From positions 682,001-746,000 of the forward strand of contig JADANN010000447.1 in the NCBI GenBank assembly GCA_018806985.1: DNA of 64,000 nucleotides. The letters run 5' to 3'. The translations under genes were made by a program, and so were the position numbers. Numbering within the stretch: the stretch's first letter is position 1; every line of letters starts with the position of its first letter. The notes below the pieces were generated by a model that did no database searches, was not told the origin of the DNA, and worked only from the letters and a program-made list of their open reading frames with translations. Origin of the DNA: Angiostrongylus vasorum (taxonomy: Eukaryota; Nematoda; Chromadorea; Rhabditida; Metastrongylidae). Positions 1-13,024 of the stretch are shown here, piece after piece.

Positions 1-2640
1 AAATAATCGTTCAATACAAGCATTAAAAGCGACTATCAGGAAACTGCGCATATCTCTAAGTGTTTCACTGTGTCAGTAATTAAAACTATCTAACAATAAT
101 AATAACGAAAAATAGTAAATAAATTGAATGAAGAAAGCAAGCAGAATTCCGGATACCTTGGAAAAGACAGCAAAGGTACGCGCACAACTAAAACCGGAGT
201 TAAGGAGGATTTCAAATGGCGGAGATTTATTAAAAGAAAAAAAGCCCGACGAATGGTTCCTTCCTAGAAATTACGAGGGTGAATGCGTTCTCAGAACAGA
301 CAAACGATCGCAGAGCATCGAAGAGAACACAATGAGACAAACAGGATCTAAATCTTCTATATCTTCAAAAAAGAACGCATTTCAATAAAAACAGAAAATT
401 GCAATAATACTGCTCTAGAAAGTAAAAAATGTAAGACACTATCGCACTAACTAACTAGGCCACCATGTTGGTGGATCACCTTGACGTTAAGGTGGATCTT
501 GACACGAAAGCAACCATATATTTGCCGCCCGTAGACACAGAGGAATTCAGATTATGGGCTCCTGGAAATCGATTCTACTAAAGGACAGCAATAAAGCGAC
601 AGAGAAGTGCATGAGAGTTGGTTCGAAGTCGCCTTCAACAAGCAATGTACACATTCACTTTAAGTGAGCTCGAAAGGCTACCTGTCCTATCAATGGAAAC
701 AGAAATATGGGCTTATACAAAAAACGTAACACTCTGCCAACGGCAGAAACTAGTGGTGAGTTTGTTGTCCGCTCGAATCACTTGATGAGATGGATATTTG
801 GACACTTAGATGGGCCACCTTCACTGGTGGTGCAGTTCCTACCGCAATTCCCATTCTCAGAAGACTTGCTGGTTTGACAACCTAACCGAAGCCTTCTTCA
901 GGTCATCACCACCCCAAGGAATCACCACTCTTGAGGACCACTTCATGACTAATAGAATTAAACAAACACGAGTATGTTACCATATACTAAGATAGTCGAT
1001 GACATCTACAATTTCTGGGAACCAGACCATATAGACGGAAGGTATTCTGCACTTCATAAATAAGTTTACCAGTAAACGACGGGTTTTAAAACAGTGAAAG
1101 ATGTGGACGACATTATGCTGGCAAGCGCTTCCCTCATTCCAGTATACAACACGTCACCATTCGAACGAGAAAAAAACTAAGTTACTGAATAATATTGTGT
1201 TACTCATATGTTGCTCAACCATGAAACAATTAACGAATGAATACACGAGAATGCATAATGAACATAAAATTTGGACAACGAAACACCAATTTACGAAGAC
1301 AACTTTCAGTACAGTTTAAGGTGTTAGTTAAGTTGTCGAGCATAATCGATGTTTAGAAGTGGTGAACCACAACTACGAGAAACGAAATGAGACAAAAAAG
1401 ACACGGTTCGAAACATCAGTGTAAAAACCTCCAACAACTGAACAATAGATTTCTGGAATACAGCTGTACACCCGATAGACGCTAGTGAATACACGGCTTT
1501 AAGACCTATATACTTTATGCTCTCAACATGATAGTATTGATGAAGATTGCTCTTTAAAATAGTACTGTCGTTGAGATCTAAAACAAGAGAGAGCTCACTT
1601 TGATGTCATTATCAGCTTTTCACTGAAAAACAATACTCTCAAAAACAATGGACTGGAAAGAATCACGATGAGGAACAGGTACAATCAAATACGACAGCCA
1701 TCAGCCATACATGCTAAGGAGGAATTCCACAAAGCTTCTAAGCAAGAGTGTTTCCAAAACCACTGATCCTCTTAGAAGAATTCGTACAGCTGCAAAGTCG
1801 TGACATTTGCAACGCTGCGAGTGGACGCCCACGATATGTAGTGACCCGGAGTGACATTTGGTGTCCAGGAACGAATTCACCAAATAAAGTCCTCATCTAC
1901 ACTTACTACAAGTCTGGTCAGTACCTTCGTAGTAGTTCACATAGCTAAACGAAGAAGCACACTTGGAGTAGCGTCTCATCGGTTTTGTGACAACTACTGC
2001 GTAGCATACGGAAAACAATGCGCTATTTGAAGTGCCGACGTTGTTTGTCTTGGAATTTGGAAACTGTCACACCTGACCCTGTCGATTGTATGTACTAACA
2101 GCTGGAAGCGAGTTGAAAAAGAGTGAACAAAGTAGAACTGGTACATCCTCACTTTGCTCGTGAGAATGGGATCTCATAATGAAGGAATCTTTCCCACGTC
2201 AATAATAGGGCGAAGGAACTAAGAAACATTCCAGAAAGTATGAATTCAAATATGATAAACATCAAGTGTGGGTGAGAGGTGTGCTGATAATCACCGACTG
2301 CATGATTCACTCGCCCACAACTCTGAAATTACTCCGACCACCCACTTTTCCATATCGCCGTCGATCAATAGCAATCGATCCCAAAATCAATGAACCAGGC
2401 AAAGGATTTGAAATTACGACACCAGCGTCACAGAATTCTTTTCAGAATCGGAACTGATTACTGCCTAGTGAAATTAATTCAAAAAATCGCCTACTCAAAT
2501 TCTTGCCCTAAAATTCTACTAGCATATTCTTTGATGATGGAAGGTTGAATGCATTCCGAAACCACTGACCAGCAAGAACACCTTGAATTCTCTTCAACAA
2601 TCTTCATATTTCATGCACTAAATATATTATTCGCAATAGA
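1..2640. other. Unassigned DNA, no supported gene
   Basis: I see no recognisable gene or repeat here. An ATG-started frame at 128-388 (86 codons, rich in Lys, Arg and Glu) lacks any family signature or splice context and is not called. A small palindrome, CCACCA-TGT-TGGTGG, sits near 461-475. Interrupted frames at 700-1,000 and 1,700-2,050 could be an old mobile element, but no motif identifies it. Confidence 0.5.
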
Positions 2641-2646
2641 TTCCTA

Positions 2647-2962
2647 ATGGAGTGGGGATAGCGCGGTGGTTAGTGATGTATTCGACCATGAAGCAAACGC
2701 TCCAGTTCGATTCCCGTCCCAACGCTCTCCTACAACCCACGTAGGAACACCCTATACCGGCTACCTCGACGACTGTAAAGAGAACTGACTCGATCCGCAT
2801 TCTATGGCATTCATAAAGAAGAAATCCTCAAACAACAGCCGAAGCACGCGAAATGTTCGAAGACTATTATGGGCGATGAATGGGAAAAAAAAACGAATCG
2901 AATGCAAGAAATGCTGCTGGGATCGGAACAGCAGATGTGGAAATGAGCCGTAAAAAAATAAA
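2647..2962 (+). repeat. tRNA-derived SINE family B, copy
   Basis: The 5' end has a tRNA A-box-like stretch (GATAGCGCGGTGGTTAG) and a B-box-like stretch (AGTTCGATTCCCG) about 45 bases downstream. The body and 3' part (ATTCATAAAGAAGAAAT through GGATCGGAACAGCAGATG) match, with divergence, the copies at 3,374, 13,025 (reverse) and 41,735 (reverse). It is a diverged copy. Confidence 0.7.
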
Positions 2963-3373
2963 TAAAAAGACTGCAAATATGAAATAATCTCAAGACAATG
3001 ACTAACAGTGATCACCATCTGAAAGCTGCCCAGTACCGGTTCCTTCGGAAATCAGTGAAAAAATTGTATCAAACCAGCCACACCGTACCATCCCCATTAA
3101 GTGGAATTTGCTGCGTCTCGCAAAACTTTCCATCGGTATGGGTTATTCGGATGTTTAAGTACTTATTTTAAAACCGCAACAAATGTCATGTGACTAGGAA
3201 TGATTTTTCCATTCGTTTTGTTGCCTTGCAATCCTCACCTATCCCCGGATGTAGTTGAGTTCGTGCTTGAGCATACCTGTAGATTTACAATCATTACCAA
3301 CAACTGTCATATGGGAGGTTTTTTAACACTAAATATGCTAATACAAGAATCCTTTCCTAAATATTGTAATAAA

Positions 3374-3720
3374 AAGTGGGCGGATAGCATAGCAGTAGTG
3401 ATGTCGGTCATCACGAGCATGGTGTTAGTTCGATTCCGCTCCGGGCCAGTCAAGTCTCGTCCCTCCGGAGTCGGGAAATTGGCACCGGCCTTCTTTGCCT
3501 TTCGGAACACTCCAGCCCGGCTATCTCAGGGCTCCAGGGAGAATTGCTCGGCCAGCATTCCACGAAATTCAAGGTGAAATGGAAATTCTAAAGCAGCACC
3601 CGAAGCCACACATAAAAGTTGGAAGATCTTCGTGGTCAACGGATACGAGGAAAGAAATCGGATGTGAGAATTGCTGGCATCCGCACAGTAGATGCGAAGA
3701 CGGATCACATGAAATAAGAT
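3374..3720 (+). repeat. tRNA-derived SINE family B, well preserved copy
   Basis: This is a good reference copy of family B. It begins GGGCGGATAGCATAGCAGTAG (A-box-like), has a B-box-like GTTAGTTCGATTCC, then a conserved body with CCAGCATTCCACGAAATTC, and ends in the region GGATGTGAGAATTGCTGGCATCC. A-rich sequence follows. The tRNA-like promoter head and the recurrence on both strands support a SINE. Confidence 0.8.
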
Positions 3721-4275
3721 GAAAGAAAATAAAAAAAATATATTAATATGATATGATGATATAATGAAATGAACGAATATGAATCTAATACTTTGTAATA
3801 ATAAATAAGTATAATAAATAAATAAGTAAGTACAAATAAATACAATAAATAACAAAATATGATTCAAAACGGATAGCAGCGTTCATGTGACGAAACAAAT
3901 CTATCCTTTTCGTAACGCTGCTCTTGGACGTGTCCACCCATAAGCCTATTTGCCAGCTGTCATCTACTACGACCAGAAAAAAAAAGTAACAATGCAGCTA
4001 TCTAACTAAACGATGGTGTTGTCCCATATTATATTCAGTGTGAAAGTTTCTGAGAACATCAAATAGCCTGTGACGCTGGGAACATTTATTTCAATGAAAA
4101 CGATGATCTTAAGGAGGAACACTGTCGATAGCAAAGAAACTAAGTATACCCTAAAACATAAACTGATTGGTATGGTTTTGTTTCAACATAACACTCTGTT
4201 GAATAAATCGGAATATGGTAACTGCAGGTAGTTTTAAAAGTACCAACAACTGTTTCTGTACATTCGACTTCAATT
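3721..4275. other. AT-rich unassigned stretch
   Basis: The first 150 bases are AT-rich low complexity (AATAAATAAGTA-like repeats) following the SINE. The rest shows no gene or repeat I can assign. Confidence 0.4.
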
Positions 4276-4277
4276 AG

Positions 4278-4545
4278 TCAAGAAATACCACGGAGGATAC
4301 TGTGGAACCAATCGTCCGCAAAGTGTAAAAAAAAGTCACCCTTGAGTGAAGCTCCCCATTCAAGCGGTGGTTCGGCCACTGGATTCGACTCGATGCTACA
4401 ACGACCAGGTGTCGACCATGGACTAGGATCAAAGGGGCTCTCAGGAAGGCAAAAGCGCCGAAACGTTAGCCGAGCAAAAGTTTGCACCACCCTCTTGTTA
4501 GCCCAATAATAAATTATAAATGAAAACATAAATGATTCATTACTG
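4278..4545 (+). repeat. PLE-type end with degenerate hammerhead-like motif
   Basis: The segment GGGGCTCTCAGGAAGGC...GCGCCGAAACGTTAGCC keeps the layout of the hammerhead ends seen elsewhere in the window: stem I strands flanking, a stem II GGC/GCC hairpin, then GAAAC followed by GTT. The core CTGANGA is altered (CTCAGGA), so it is probably inactive. The 3' words CCGAGCAAAA recur at about 20,605, which suggests a second PLE family. Confidence 0.45.
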
Positions 4546-4654
4546 TCAGCGAAGTCTGATGAAAGTTCATCTTTAAGACAATATTCTATGCTAACCTTTT
4601 ATTTGCTGCTTACTTTAATTTTTCACTGTAGGGTGTAATGCGAAATACAACGAC

Positions 4655-4890
4655 AATGATGCTGAGATATTTGCAAAACTCTGGACCGCAGGTGCCTAAT
4701 GTGGGGAACGAACGCGCTATTCTCCTTTCCGGGGAGTAACGCGTTCACCACCATACCATGTGGATCCTTCGGTTCGCCTGTCTCTCAGCTCGTTCTATTG
4801 ATCACTACCATCAGCAATCAGCCGTCAGCAAGATTGATCTGGGGAGCCCAAATCAGCATTGAACCCAGTTAAGTTGAGGGCTGTAGTTGA
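4655..4890 (-). repeat. Repeat family D (tRNA-like), copy
   Basis: Related in reverse to the copies at 19,075-19,320 and 19,840-19,950 and to a diverged one at 32,810. Read on the minus strand it has a tRNA-like head (GGTGGTGAACGCGTTACTCC) and a B-box-like GCGTTCGTTCCCC, then CACCTGCGGTCCAGAGTTTTG. The family definition comes from comparing copies within the window. Confidence 0.65.
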
Positions 4891-5699
4891 AATATTCTAT
4901 TTCAGTTCATTAAAAACATAAAAAAATGTGGCGTAGAAGGAAATAGCGGACCTTCCCTCCTAAATATTTAAAATGATCGAGTCACAAATCATTCGATCAA
5001 AAAGCAGCCTATAGAACTGGAGTGAATAGTTTGGTATTCGGTGCAAGAACTCGAATATGCAGTCTCTTTTTTCTCTACGCCTTAGCAGATATGATACTGC
5101 ATAAATGAAGCGTTCTCTAAGAATAGTTGTCGACTACTGTAACATTCTATTCGGAATCTGAATGTTACATTTTACAGCATGTCGCCGTAGTACACGACGG
5201 GAACTATATATACAGCCGTATTGATGTCAACGATGCTCGGCGATGACTCACGCCGGCCGGCCGGGACCTCCACGTTGCTGTCCGAATACGACACAGATTG
5301 ATCGCACGATAAAAACTCGTCAAGGTTGATGCTCATCAACTCTTCTCATCAATCACATCGGATATTTTCACGGCACGGAGTTAAATCATGCAAAGATCGC
5401 AATTTCGAGTCTTTAACGATTCGCTTGATGAAATTCCACTATGATAAACTTTGAATGACACTGACCAAACCATGCCAATGTACGGATATTCGACTGCCCA
5501 TAAAACAAACGAAATGACGCCACCACATTGCTCGAATATTTTGCGATCTTCTGTTACTCATTTGTTGGCCAATTCAATCTGAACTTGGGTCTCGTAAGTG
5601 AGCTCAGGGCGTGATTTACAATTGATCGCTTGTTCAGTCGAAAAGCGTCGAAATAACTGAAGAGGAAATACGATGTTGTTATTTTATAGTATTTAATTT
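4891..5699. other. Unassigned DNA
   Basis: No gene, RNA or repeat could be supported here. A GC-rich patch (ACGCCGGCCGGCCGGGACC near 5,250) contains overlapping GGCCGG words but shows no further structure. Confidence 0.4.
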
Positions 5700-6092
5700 T
5701 ACTCAATAGCTGACGCACCGACGTTTTCGCCTTTTTCAGAGCCTGGGAGGGTCAAACTGACTCAGTCAAACACTACCATAATCTCAGCAGACAAAATAAC
5801 ATGAATGACTAATCGCGTAGTGAACGGCTTCCCTTGAACACCCACAGTTTGTTGTACAAACGGCATGTATTGTTTTGTAAACAACAGAACGGTGAATGTT
5901 TAGGAGGAGCTGTTCACTCTGCGATTAATCATCTGTGAATTTTTTTGTTTGCTGAGGTTATGACAGTGTTTGATTGAGTCAATTTGACTCTTCCAGGCTC
6001 TGAAGAAGGCGAAGAGGCCGAGGATATCCTCATCGAAGAAAACAGTGAATTATCGATCAATGCCGAGGTTAAGAGAAAGTCGATCGTAGGGT
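5700..6092. repeat. Inverted pair of PLE ends forming a long hairpin
   Basis: The left arm (about 5,737-5,835) and right arm (about 5,905-6,010) are near reverse complements. Each contains CAGAGCCTGG(G/A)AG(G/A)GTCAAA and a CTCAGCA(G/A)ACAAA segment. Both arms end in the PLE end motif CAGGCTCTGAA(G/A)AAGGCGAA, which in intact form is a hammerhead ribozyme, here degenerate. The right arm continues into the PLE tail word TGCCGAGGTTAA. Inverted end pairs are a known arrangement for Penelope-like elements. Confidence 0.65.
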
Positions 6093-6293
6093 TAACTGAA
6101 GAGGCCTCCTTTTAGTTCGTTTCTAAATTTTTATTCTCCTGCAACAGAACGGATCCAGAAATTTGACCAAATTTCCACTTAATAGTTGTTTCATCGATCT
6201 TATTCAGAAGTTTATCACCGTGCTCGTTGGTGATAGAAGTGTTATTCACAAATGCGTGGAAGCAGTCACGACTGATGTTGGATGAAATCAGAA

Positions 6294-7076
6294 CGAAGAA
6301 GAAGAAGAAGAAGAAGAAGAAGAAGAAAGAAGAAGAAAGAAGAAGAAAGAAGAAGAAGAAGAAGAAAGAAGAAGAAGAAAGAAGAAGAAGAAAGAAGAAG
6401 AAGAGAAGAAAGAAGAAGAAGAAAGAAGAAGAAGAAAGAAGAAGAAGAAAGAAGAAGAAAGAAAGAAGAAGAAAGAAGAAGAAGAAAGAAGAAGAAGAAA
6501 GAAGAAGAAGAAGAAGAAGAAAGAAGAAGAAGAAAGAAGAAGAAGAAAGAAGAAGAAGAAAGAAGAAGAAGAAAGAAAGAAGAAAGAAGAAGAAGAAAGA
6601 AGAAGAAGAAAGAAGAAGAAGAAAGAAGAAGAAGAAAGAAAGAAGAAGAAAGAAGAAGAAGAAAGAAAGAAAGAAGAAAGAAGAAGAAGAAAGAAGAAGA
6701 AGAAAGAAGAAGAAGAAAGAAGAAAGAAAGAAAGAAAGAAAGAAGAAAGAAGAAGAAGAAAGAAGAAGAAGAAAGAAGAAAGAAGAAAGGAGAAGAAGAG
6801 AAGAAGAAGAAAGAAAGAAAGAAGAAGAAAGAAGAAGAAGAAAGAAAGAAGAAGAAAGAAGAAGAAGAAAGAAAGAAAGAAGAAAGAAGGAGAAGAAAGA
6901 AGAAGAAGAAAGAAAGAAGAAGAAAGAAGAAGAAAGAAAGAAAGAAGAAAGAAAGAAGAAAGAAGAAAGAAAGAAGAAGAAAGAAAGAAGAAGAAAGAAA
7001 GAAGAAGAAGAAAGAAGAAGAAGAAGAAGAAGAAGAAGAAGAAGAAGAAGAAGAAAGAAGAAGAAGAAGAAGAGAA
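6294..7076 (+). repeat. Polypurine (GAA/GAAA)n tract, about 780 bp
   Basis: The plus strand is almost purely A and G, built from GAA and GAAA units in irregular order, with a purer (GAA)n run at each end. It gives long open frames in several registers on both strands (Lys/Arg/Glu on plus, Phe/Leu/Ser on minus). None is coding: the composition is an artefact of the repeat and there is no domain, splice signal or conserved start. Confidence 0.95.
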
Positions 7077-9805
7077 ACCGAGAAGTGACGACAAAGTGGT
7101 GATACAGATAACCCAATGTTGGAAAGGCGACTGGGGAGGCCAACAAAGTCGTCGTCTTCGTGAAAAGCAAATATTAACGCTGAATCGAATCCGACGAAAT
7201 GTTTGAAGGAACACATGTGTGATTCCGCATAAACATCTCCAAACACGAAAATCATAACGTCAACTGAAGACGCCCGTTATCGATATGAACGACTCTCGAA
7301 GAAGTGGATTAGCTTCATGGACAATAGAACGTTTAGAACCACAATTTTTAGAAAATGTATTGATTGTGCAGTGCATGGCATAGAAGAGTTGATATAATCA
7401 GCTGATGAAGTTCAGACCTATCAGTGTTTATTGGAAGTATTGCGGACGAAAACGACAAAAACCCTGTTTCAAAGCAGCTGAGCTCAAATTGTACGCATAT
7501 ATTACAGAGACTTCTAATCTACGGTGCTTGAACAAGACCTCACAAGCTTCTAAGATCTCCCTTATGGGAAAACTGAACATGAGCTTTGGCCCATCGTAGT
7601 AGATCTTCAGTTAAGTTGAATAGTAAGAAATGTGAACGTGATTTGCATTAAAGGCCTTTGGTTGGACAAGGGCCATGAAATATTTTTGCAATGATATTTT
7701 AATTGGGAAGGTTTCAAAGAAATGCCGTACAGTATCCAAGCGAAAGGTGCTCAAACCGAGAAGTCACTCTCTTATTCATTTTTATATCTGAGATTGTCCT
7801 TGCAAGGATGTTCCAAATTAAACAAGTCACCGACTTTTCTTGGCTTTTTCGTTTTTTTTTCCTAGGAAAATGAATAATTGGAGAATAGCATCTTCGTATG
7901 GCAACTTCATAAAAATGTTTGTAACAGGTGGTCCGTGTCATCATATCTTAAAATTGGGTTACTAGAATAGTCAGATTTATGTAGTTGGCAACATTTCGAA
8001 GCACCCAGTCTGAAAATTTAAGACCGTAACTGATGGTTCGACCACCGTATCAAAAACACAGACAACTAGAGATGAACTCATCGAAGCAAACATAAAAGTG
8101 GGATTTATTACCATGACGCATTCTTGTTCTTTCTTCCCCTTCTTTTTAGCGGTTATAGGGAATTGCTGTTACCTTGAATACCTCATCACCTTGCCGTTGA
8201 AACTTGATAGTCCTCCGCGTTGACTTTCCACATATAGCCAACGTTAAGTCCTTGAATGGATGGATATTCCACGCTCACAAAGGATATCACGCTTTGACTC
8301 ACAAGGCCAGTTAACAGAAGGCGAATGCCAGTAGTTGTCATAATCCAAGTATGAACCTTGCTTCAAAATGACAAACTTCCCTCCGACCGTATCGGGAGAC
8401 AACTTCGGGTAGAGAAGACTTGAGAAAGCTTCGCGTCATATGGCTTGGTTTTAGAGTTTTGAATGTTACGCTACTTGTTTTTGTTGGAGTTTAATACAAC
8501 GGCCGCGATCTTTGGATACTGTCAGTTCAACTTTTATAATAGAAGAATATGGTGTCTCACGACAAATTCATTAACATATTCACTGCAGAAGACGATGTAA
8601 GACTACTACATTAGTCAACAAAATAGTTCCAAGTCTCGTTTTTCTGGATGATTTCTGCACCTCGAGATATTTCAAAGGTAAGAAGGGAATGTTAGCTTTC
8701 CAAATGTGGATGGAGATGGTGGCTCTGAGCGAAATTTATGGCAAAAACAATTGTTTGAACAAAAGAGGACATTCATATGATTCACTCAGATAAACGATAG
8801 TCAAATATAGAGTGTTCTACTGTGTTCCATTTATGTTTGTAGACTGTTTCTTGCCCATGAGCAAACATTCTGGATGAAAAAGTGGGAAGGACAGGAACAG
8901 AAACGAATAGAGCCGAAATAGAACTTGGTGTGGGTTTATCGAGCACATCGCAGAATAATCGGAATGTTAATCGTGTGGGTTACAGTAGTTGCTTATCATC
9001 GTAAACTATCTGATAGTGAAAGCAGCGTGAAAAGGATTACTTTAGATGGCAAGCAAATGAACGTCGAAAACTAGGAAACCATGGAACAAAGAAGTAAAAA
9101 AGCATCCCAGATCCAGAAGATGACTCATTGACGAGTCTTTGACGAAAAATGGCCATTGTCTAGAGAAACGATGTGTTGTGTGATGAAAAGGCAATCCGAC
9201 GACGCATTTACTTTATTGAAATGCCAACAGAACGGCGACGTTACCTATTTGAGGTGAACGTGTTATCTTTATGGGAAACTTGGGACGCTGAGATGAAAAA
9301 CACAAATGCTCAACGATTGGGTAGTTCGGACTGAATTTTTGTGGTTTGAAACCATTAAATTTCGATAGGGTGGAAGAGACCAGTGTAGCCACTCCAAAGA
9401 GCTTATTGTTTCAATGAGGTTCAGGAAAGGGTAAAAATTCTAAAACATGTCCATTATTCATGTCTACCAACCAGCTAGCGAGTCCATCGACTCAGGTGAA
9501 ATTCTTCCGAATCGTTTCAGATTTGTACATCTTGGGAAGATTTTCTGGAAAGCAAAACATCTCCAGACACAGCTTGGCACTTTATGACAACTTCCAAAAG
9601 ACCAGCTTAAGTCAAGCAAGTGGATACGAATAATCGTGAGCAGTGGTTTTCAGCTTATTTGAACTGGTACTCGACCTTCGTTGTTGTTTTCGAGACATCC
9701 TTAACGCAACATTCAGTTTCCTAAACACCGACATCAAAACAACCTGTTCATTACAAGATATTAATAGGGGTAAAACAGTCGAGCTCTTCTCATTAGCATA
9801 AAAAA
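7077..9805. other. Unassigned DNA
   Basis: No supported gene. There is one exon-like segment with splice-site-like borders (after TAG near 8,630 up to AAG|GTAAGAA near 8,680), too short to assign. The minus strand around 8,200-8,480 has a moderately long open stretch with no recognised family. Short open frames at 7,405-7,599 and 7,714-7,944 show no support. Confidence 0.35.
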
Positions 9806-9807
9806 GG

Positions 9808-10065
9808 GACAAAGTTCTCGGCGTTGATCAAGCATTCGACTTCATTAAGCATAGTTTGGTGGTTGAACGCATATTTGGCCTTTACAATGACTCGCGGTGG
9901 CCTACCGATGTATCGAGCCAGTGCTGCTATTCATTCTTTCAGAGGAGTCTGGTAGCAATTTGATGACCCCCGGAGGGACAGAAGGCTTGGCGGGCCATGG
10001 GCGCTGGGGTCGGTTCCACATGTGTTGCAGGGCACCTCCGACCACTGCGCCACACGAGCCTTTAA
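9808..10065 (-). repeat. tRNA-derived SINE family A, copy
   Basis: Read on the minus strand it starts with the tRNA-like head (CGTGTGGCGCAGTGGTCGGAGG, A-box-like) and a B-box-like stretch, then CCTCCGGGG, GGCCACCGCGAGTCATTGTAAAGG, and ends near the conserved GTTGATCAA segment. The order matches 11 other copies in the window. Confidence 0.85.
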
Positions 10066-12430
10066 ATAGAACATATATGGGCTTAAACTGATAATATTGC
10101 GTAGAATGACTACGCCATTATATCGATCAACTATTTTCAAAGTCAATTAAGGAAAAACAATGGATAGAGGAGTATTTCAGTACACGCATGGAGATGTCCT
10201 ACGACGGTGGCCCATAAGCAAGGAGGAAGAATAAAAACATAAATAGGTAAGATTCTATGTGTAAGGAGCACAATGTCAGGGCCATCATCTATGTGGGCAT
10301 CTTTGAGAACAAAGGACCTTCGACATAGAAAACCAGTGAAAATATCCGAGATCACGATTTTAAAATCAGAAAAATCAATAGCTATGTATATTACGCCACA
10401 AAAAAAATCCGTGACTAGTGAAAAAATCCTGCCCAAGCTAATCAGTATCGTAGCAAGAGATGCTAATCCTAAACAGACATCCACCTTTTTAGTTAACTAA
10501 AGTCACTGGTAGATTACAAAGCTCACTTCTTAGTTATGCAACATAATTTTATTTCAATAGTACGCTGCTTCCTTGATGAGTCAAACACGAGGGTTGTTAG
10601 TAGCAAAATTCATTCAATACAGTGCTCATCAGGGGTACAGTTTATTAATGATTAATGCCGCAGTTAAAAGGAAGTCGGTCCTGGGATTTTTATTTCAATT
10701 TGTAAAGCTAAGCAGGGAATCACAGCGAAACAAAGTGTGATCGTTGAGTGCGCTCTCTAACGTGTTACTGGTTGCTGGACCCATTCTGTATGGGAGAACA
10801 GGACAAGAAGCGCTAAACGACGATACTGAATGGGAATCGATTGCCTAAGCGAAGCCAATTGCTCACAGTCCGACGACGGATTCCTTCCGCTTCCTGAAAG
10901 CACTGATATCGTCAGTGAAAAGACTGAAGGTCTTTATGTACGTAAGGAAAAGGCTTTTGTCTAAGTGGTAAAAACCGACGCCGTTAACATCGATCACCAA
11001 CGTCTATTTCTGGAAGCTAGCACCCTCACAAAAAAAAGCCCAGAGCTTGGAGTAAAACCACAAATGCAATACCAATAAAGTTCAGAAATAGAATTAACTA
11101 AACTGAAAGTCTAATGATGCTTGAGCTTAACTAACAGGGTCCAACAACACGTGGAACACAAAGGGTCAGAAGTACGGTCAAGCACTCAGAACGAAAACGT
11201 ATGGGTCTCAATTTTTGTGACCAAATCTGGTAATGAAGTTGTTGAAATATGCTGGATGACCTCTTCTCTCCTCTAATGGATGGAGTACATGAAACAGAAA
11301 ATGTGATGATAACAAACAAAGTGATTATGAAACCTAATTTATTTAACTTAAGAATGGCTCACGCTTACAAACACTATCCGAAGTCTAAGTGCTAATAGTC
11401 GGTTAATATCGAAAGGGGGTTTTGCTGTTAACCCATAAACATCGTCTCCAAAAGTGCATAGTGTCCACATGATAGCACAAAGATTCTTATCTAAGAAACG
11501 CTGAGACACGATAAAATTCCATTCCTGCATTTTTATAGATGCATACTTTGTATTTAAAAAAATTGTCCTATGCAATGAAACAACTATTTGTGAGAAGCAC
11601 TATAGCATAGGACTTCATGAAGTCTTCACGGTGTTACGGTGTTCCATCAAAGCAAACCTGACCTTCAACATGCTTTAAGCTACAAATTATCCCAACCAGA
11701 CTTTTTAGGGCTAAAAAAATTTCACCTAGAGCCGACGTTGACAATCTTTATCGCCTACGCCTCATTAGGTACGATTCCAGAAAAACAAACGTAGGAATGT
11801 ACAGTCCGTAATGGAACGAACAGGATGATTGACGGCTTGAATTCATTACAACTATGACTTTACCTATTCGGCAAAGCGCTGACGTCTACGAAAAGTCCAT
11901 CCCTTATTTTAAAAGTAAATCTTCCATTAGCAAAAACCGGTTTTGAATAGTGCGTCCTTCTTCAAGCTCCTCTTTCGGATGTTCACCTGTTCGGACCACT
12001 ACAGCACCGTTTTCTTAAAAATAAATTAGCTTTGAAACAAAAGATCGACGACACACTGGAGTCTTGCATCTCCCAGACGAATGAGATCAAACCAATGTGG
12101 GAGCGGTGGATTGAACTGGTACAGAACGACAACGGAAGTTTTAATGATTAAACTTATTCTGATCCCACTCATTAGTGAGAGCACTTCCAACGTGGTTAGT
12201 ACGATCTGGCATCCTCCATTCACTCTGATATTACTTAAATAATTTCGATTCTAAAGCCGAAAAATATAAGTAATTCGCTACTACATGATAAGATTTATAT
12301 TTTACCATGAATATAAAAGACCGGAGAAAATTAGGAAGGACAAACAACACTTATGAAGATTAAGAAAAGACACGTAAAACAATGAGAAGTACAGAGGTGG
12401 TGAGGAGAAAATAAAAGGATAGAGGATAAA
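10066..12430. other. Unassigned DNA with a short PLE tail fragment
   Basis: A PLE tail-like word (AATGCCGCAGTTAAAAGGAAGTCGG) lies at about 10,655-10,690. A hydrophobic minus frame at 10,143-10,484 and a frame at 11,348-11,575 have no family match. A plus segment at 12,030-12,150, preceded by an acceptor-like AATTAG, is open and coil-like but isolated. I call no gene. Confidence 0.35.
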
Positions 12431-12431
12431 G

Positions 12432-12612
12432 CTCTCGGCGTTGATCAATCCCTGAGGGATGCGCCATGCATTCGACCTCATCAAACATTGTTTAGAGATG
12501 ATTTCAAGCATATCTAGCTTTTACAATGACTCGCGGTGGCCTACCTATGTATCGAGCCAGTGCTGCCTGCTATCCTCCCATACAAGTCAGGTACCAATTT
12601 GCCGAACCACTG
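12432..12612 (-). repeat. tRNA-derived SINE family A, truncated copy
   Basis: It keeps the distal GTTGATCAATCCCTGAGGGATGCG segment, CATTCGACCTCATCAA, GACTCGCGGTGGCCTACC and CCTCCCATACAAG, but the tRNA-like head is missing. It is a head-truncated copy. Confidence 0.8.
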
Positions 12613-13024
12613 CCAATGAAACAACACCTCTAACTAAACAATATTTCGATTATGAAGAAAAATGAGTGCAGAAAAAGTGGCTCAGCATCTTTTTGAATTG
12701 TTCAGCTTATAAAGATGGCTCGAATATCTTCTTTTTGAATTACTCAAGTTGATATATACAAAAGATAATTATTGATGGAGTTTCAGTTCACAGTGGTGCA
12801 TGATCGCAACCTTTTTTCATTGTTGACCCAAACGTTTGCCAATTCAGATAAGACGTTCAGTGTCAGCAAAACTTTTTGGTAAACATAAGGAAAACCAATC
12901 CCCGAACTCTTAATACATTAACAAAACTTCATCAAGGAGCAGATAAGTTGTAAAAAACTAGCATGCACAGGAAAGAATATGAGCAATGAAGTGTGTAAAA
13001 TATAGCCAGGGCTCAACTATTTTC

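Noticed and set aside
6112..7255. Several overlapping open frames of 268-352 codons on both strands
   Set aside because: All come from the GAA/GAAA repeat; each register of a pure purine tract is open by necessity. No start context, domain or splice signal supports coding.
10143..10484. 113-codon hydrophobic minus frame as a membrane protein
   Set aside because: No signal-anchor logic, no splice sites, and the opposite strand is equally open and Lys-rich, as expected for an AT-rich chance frame.
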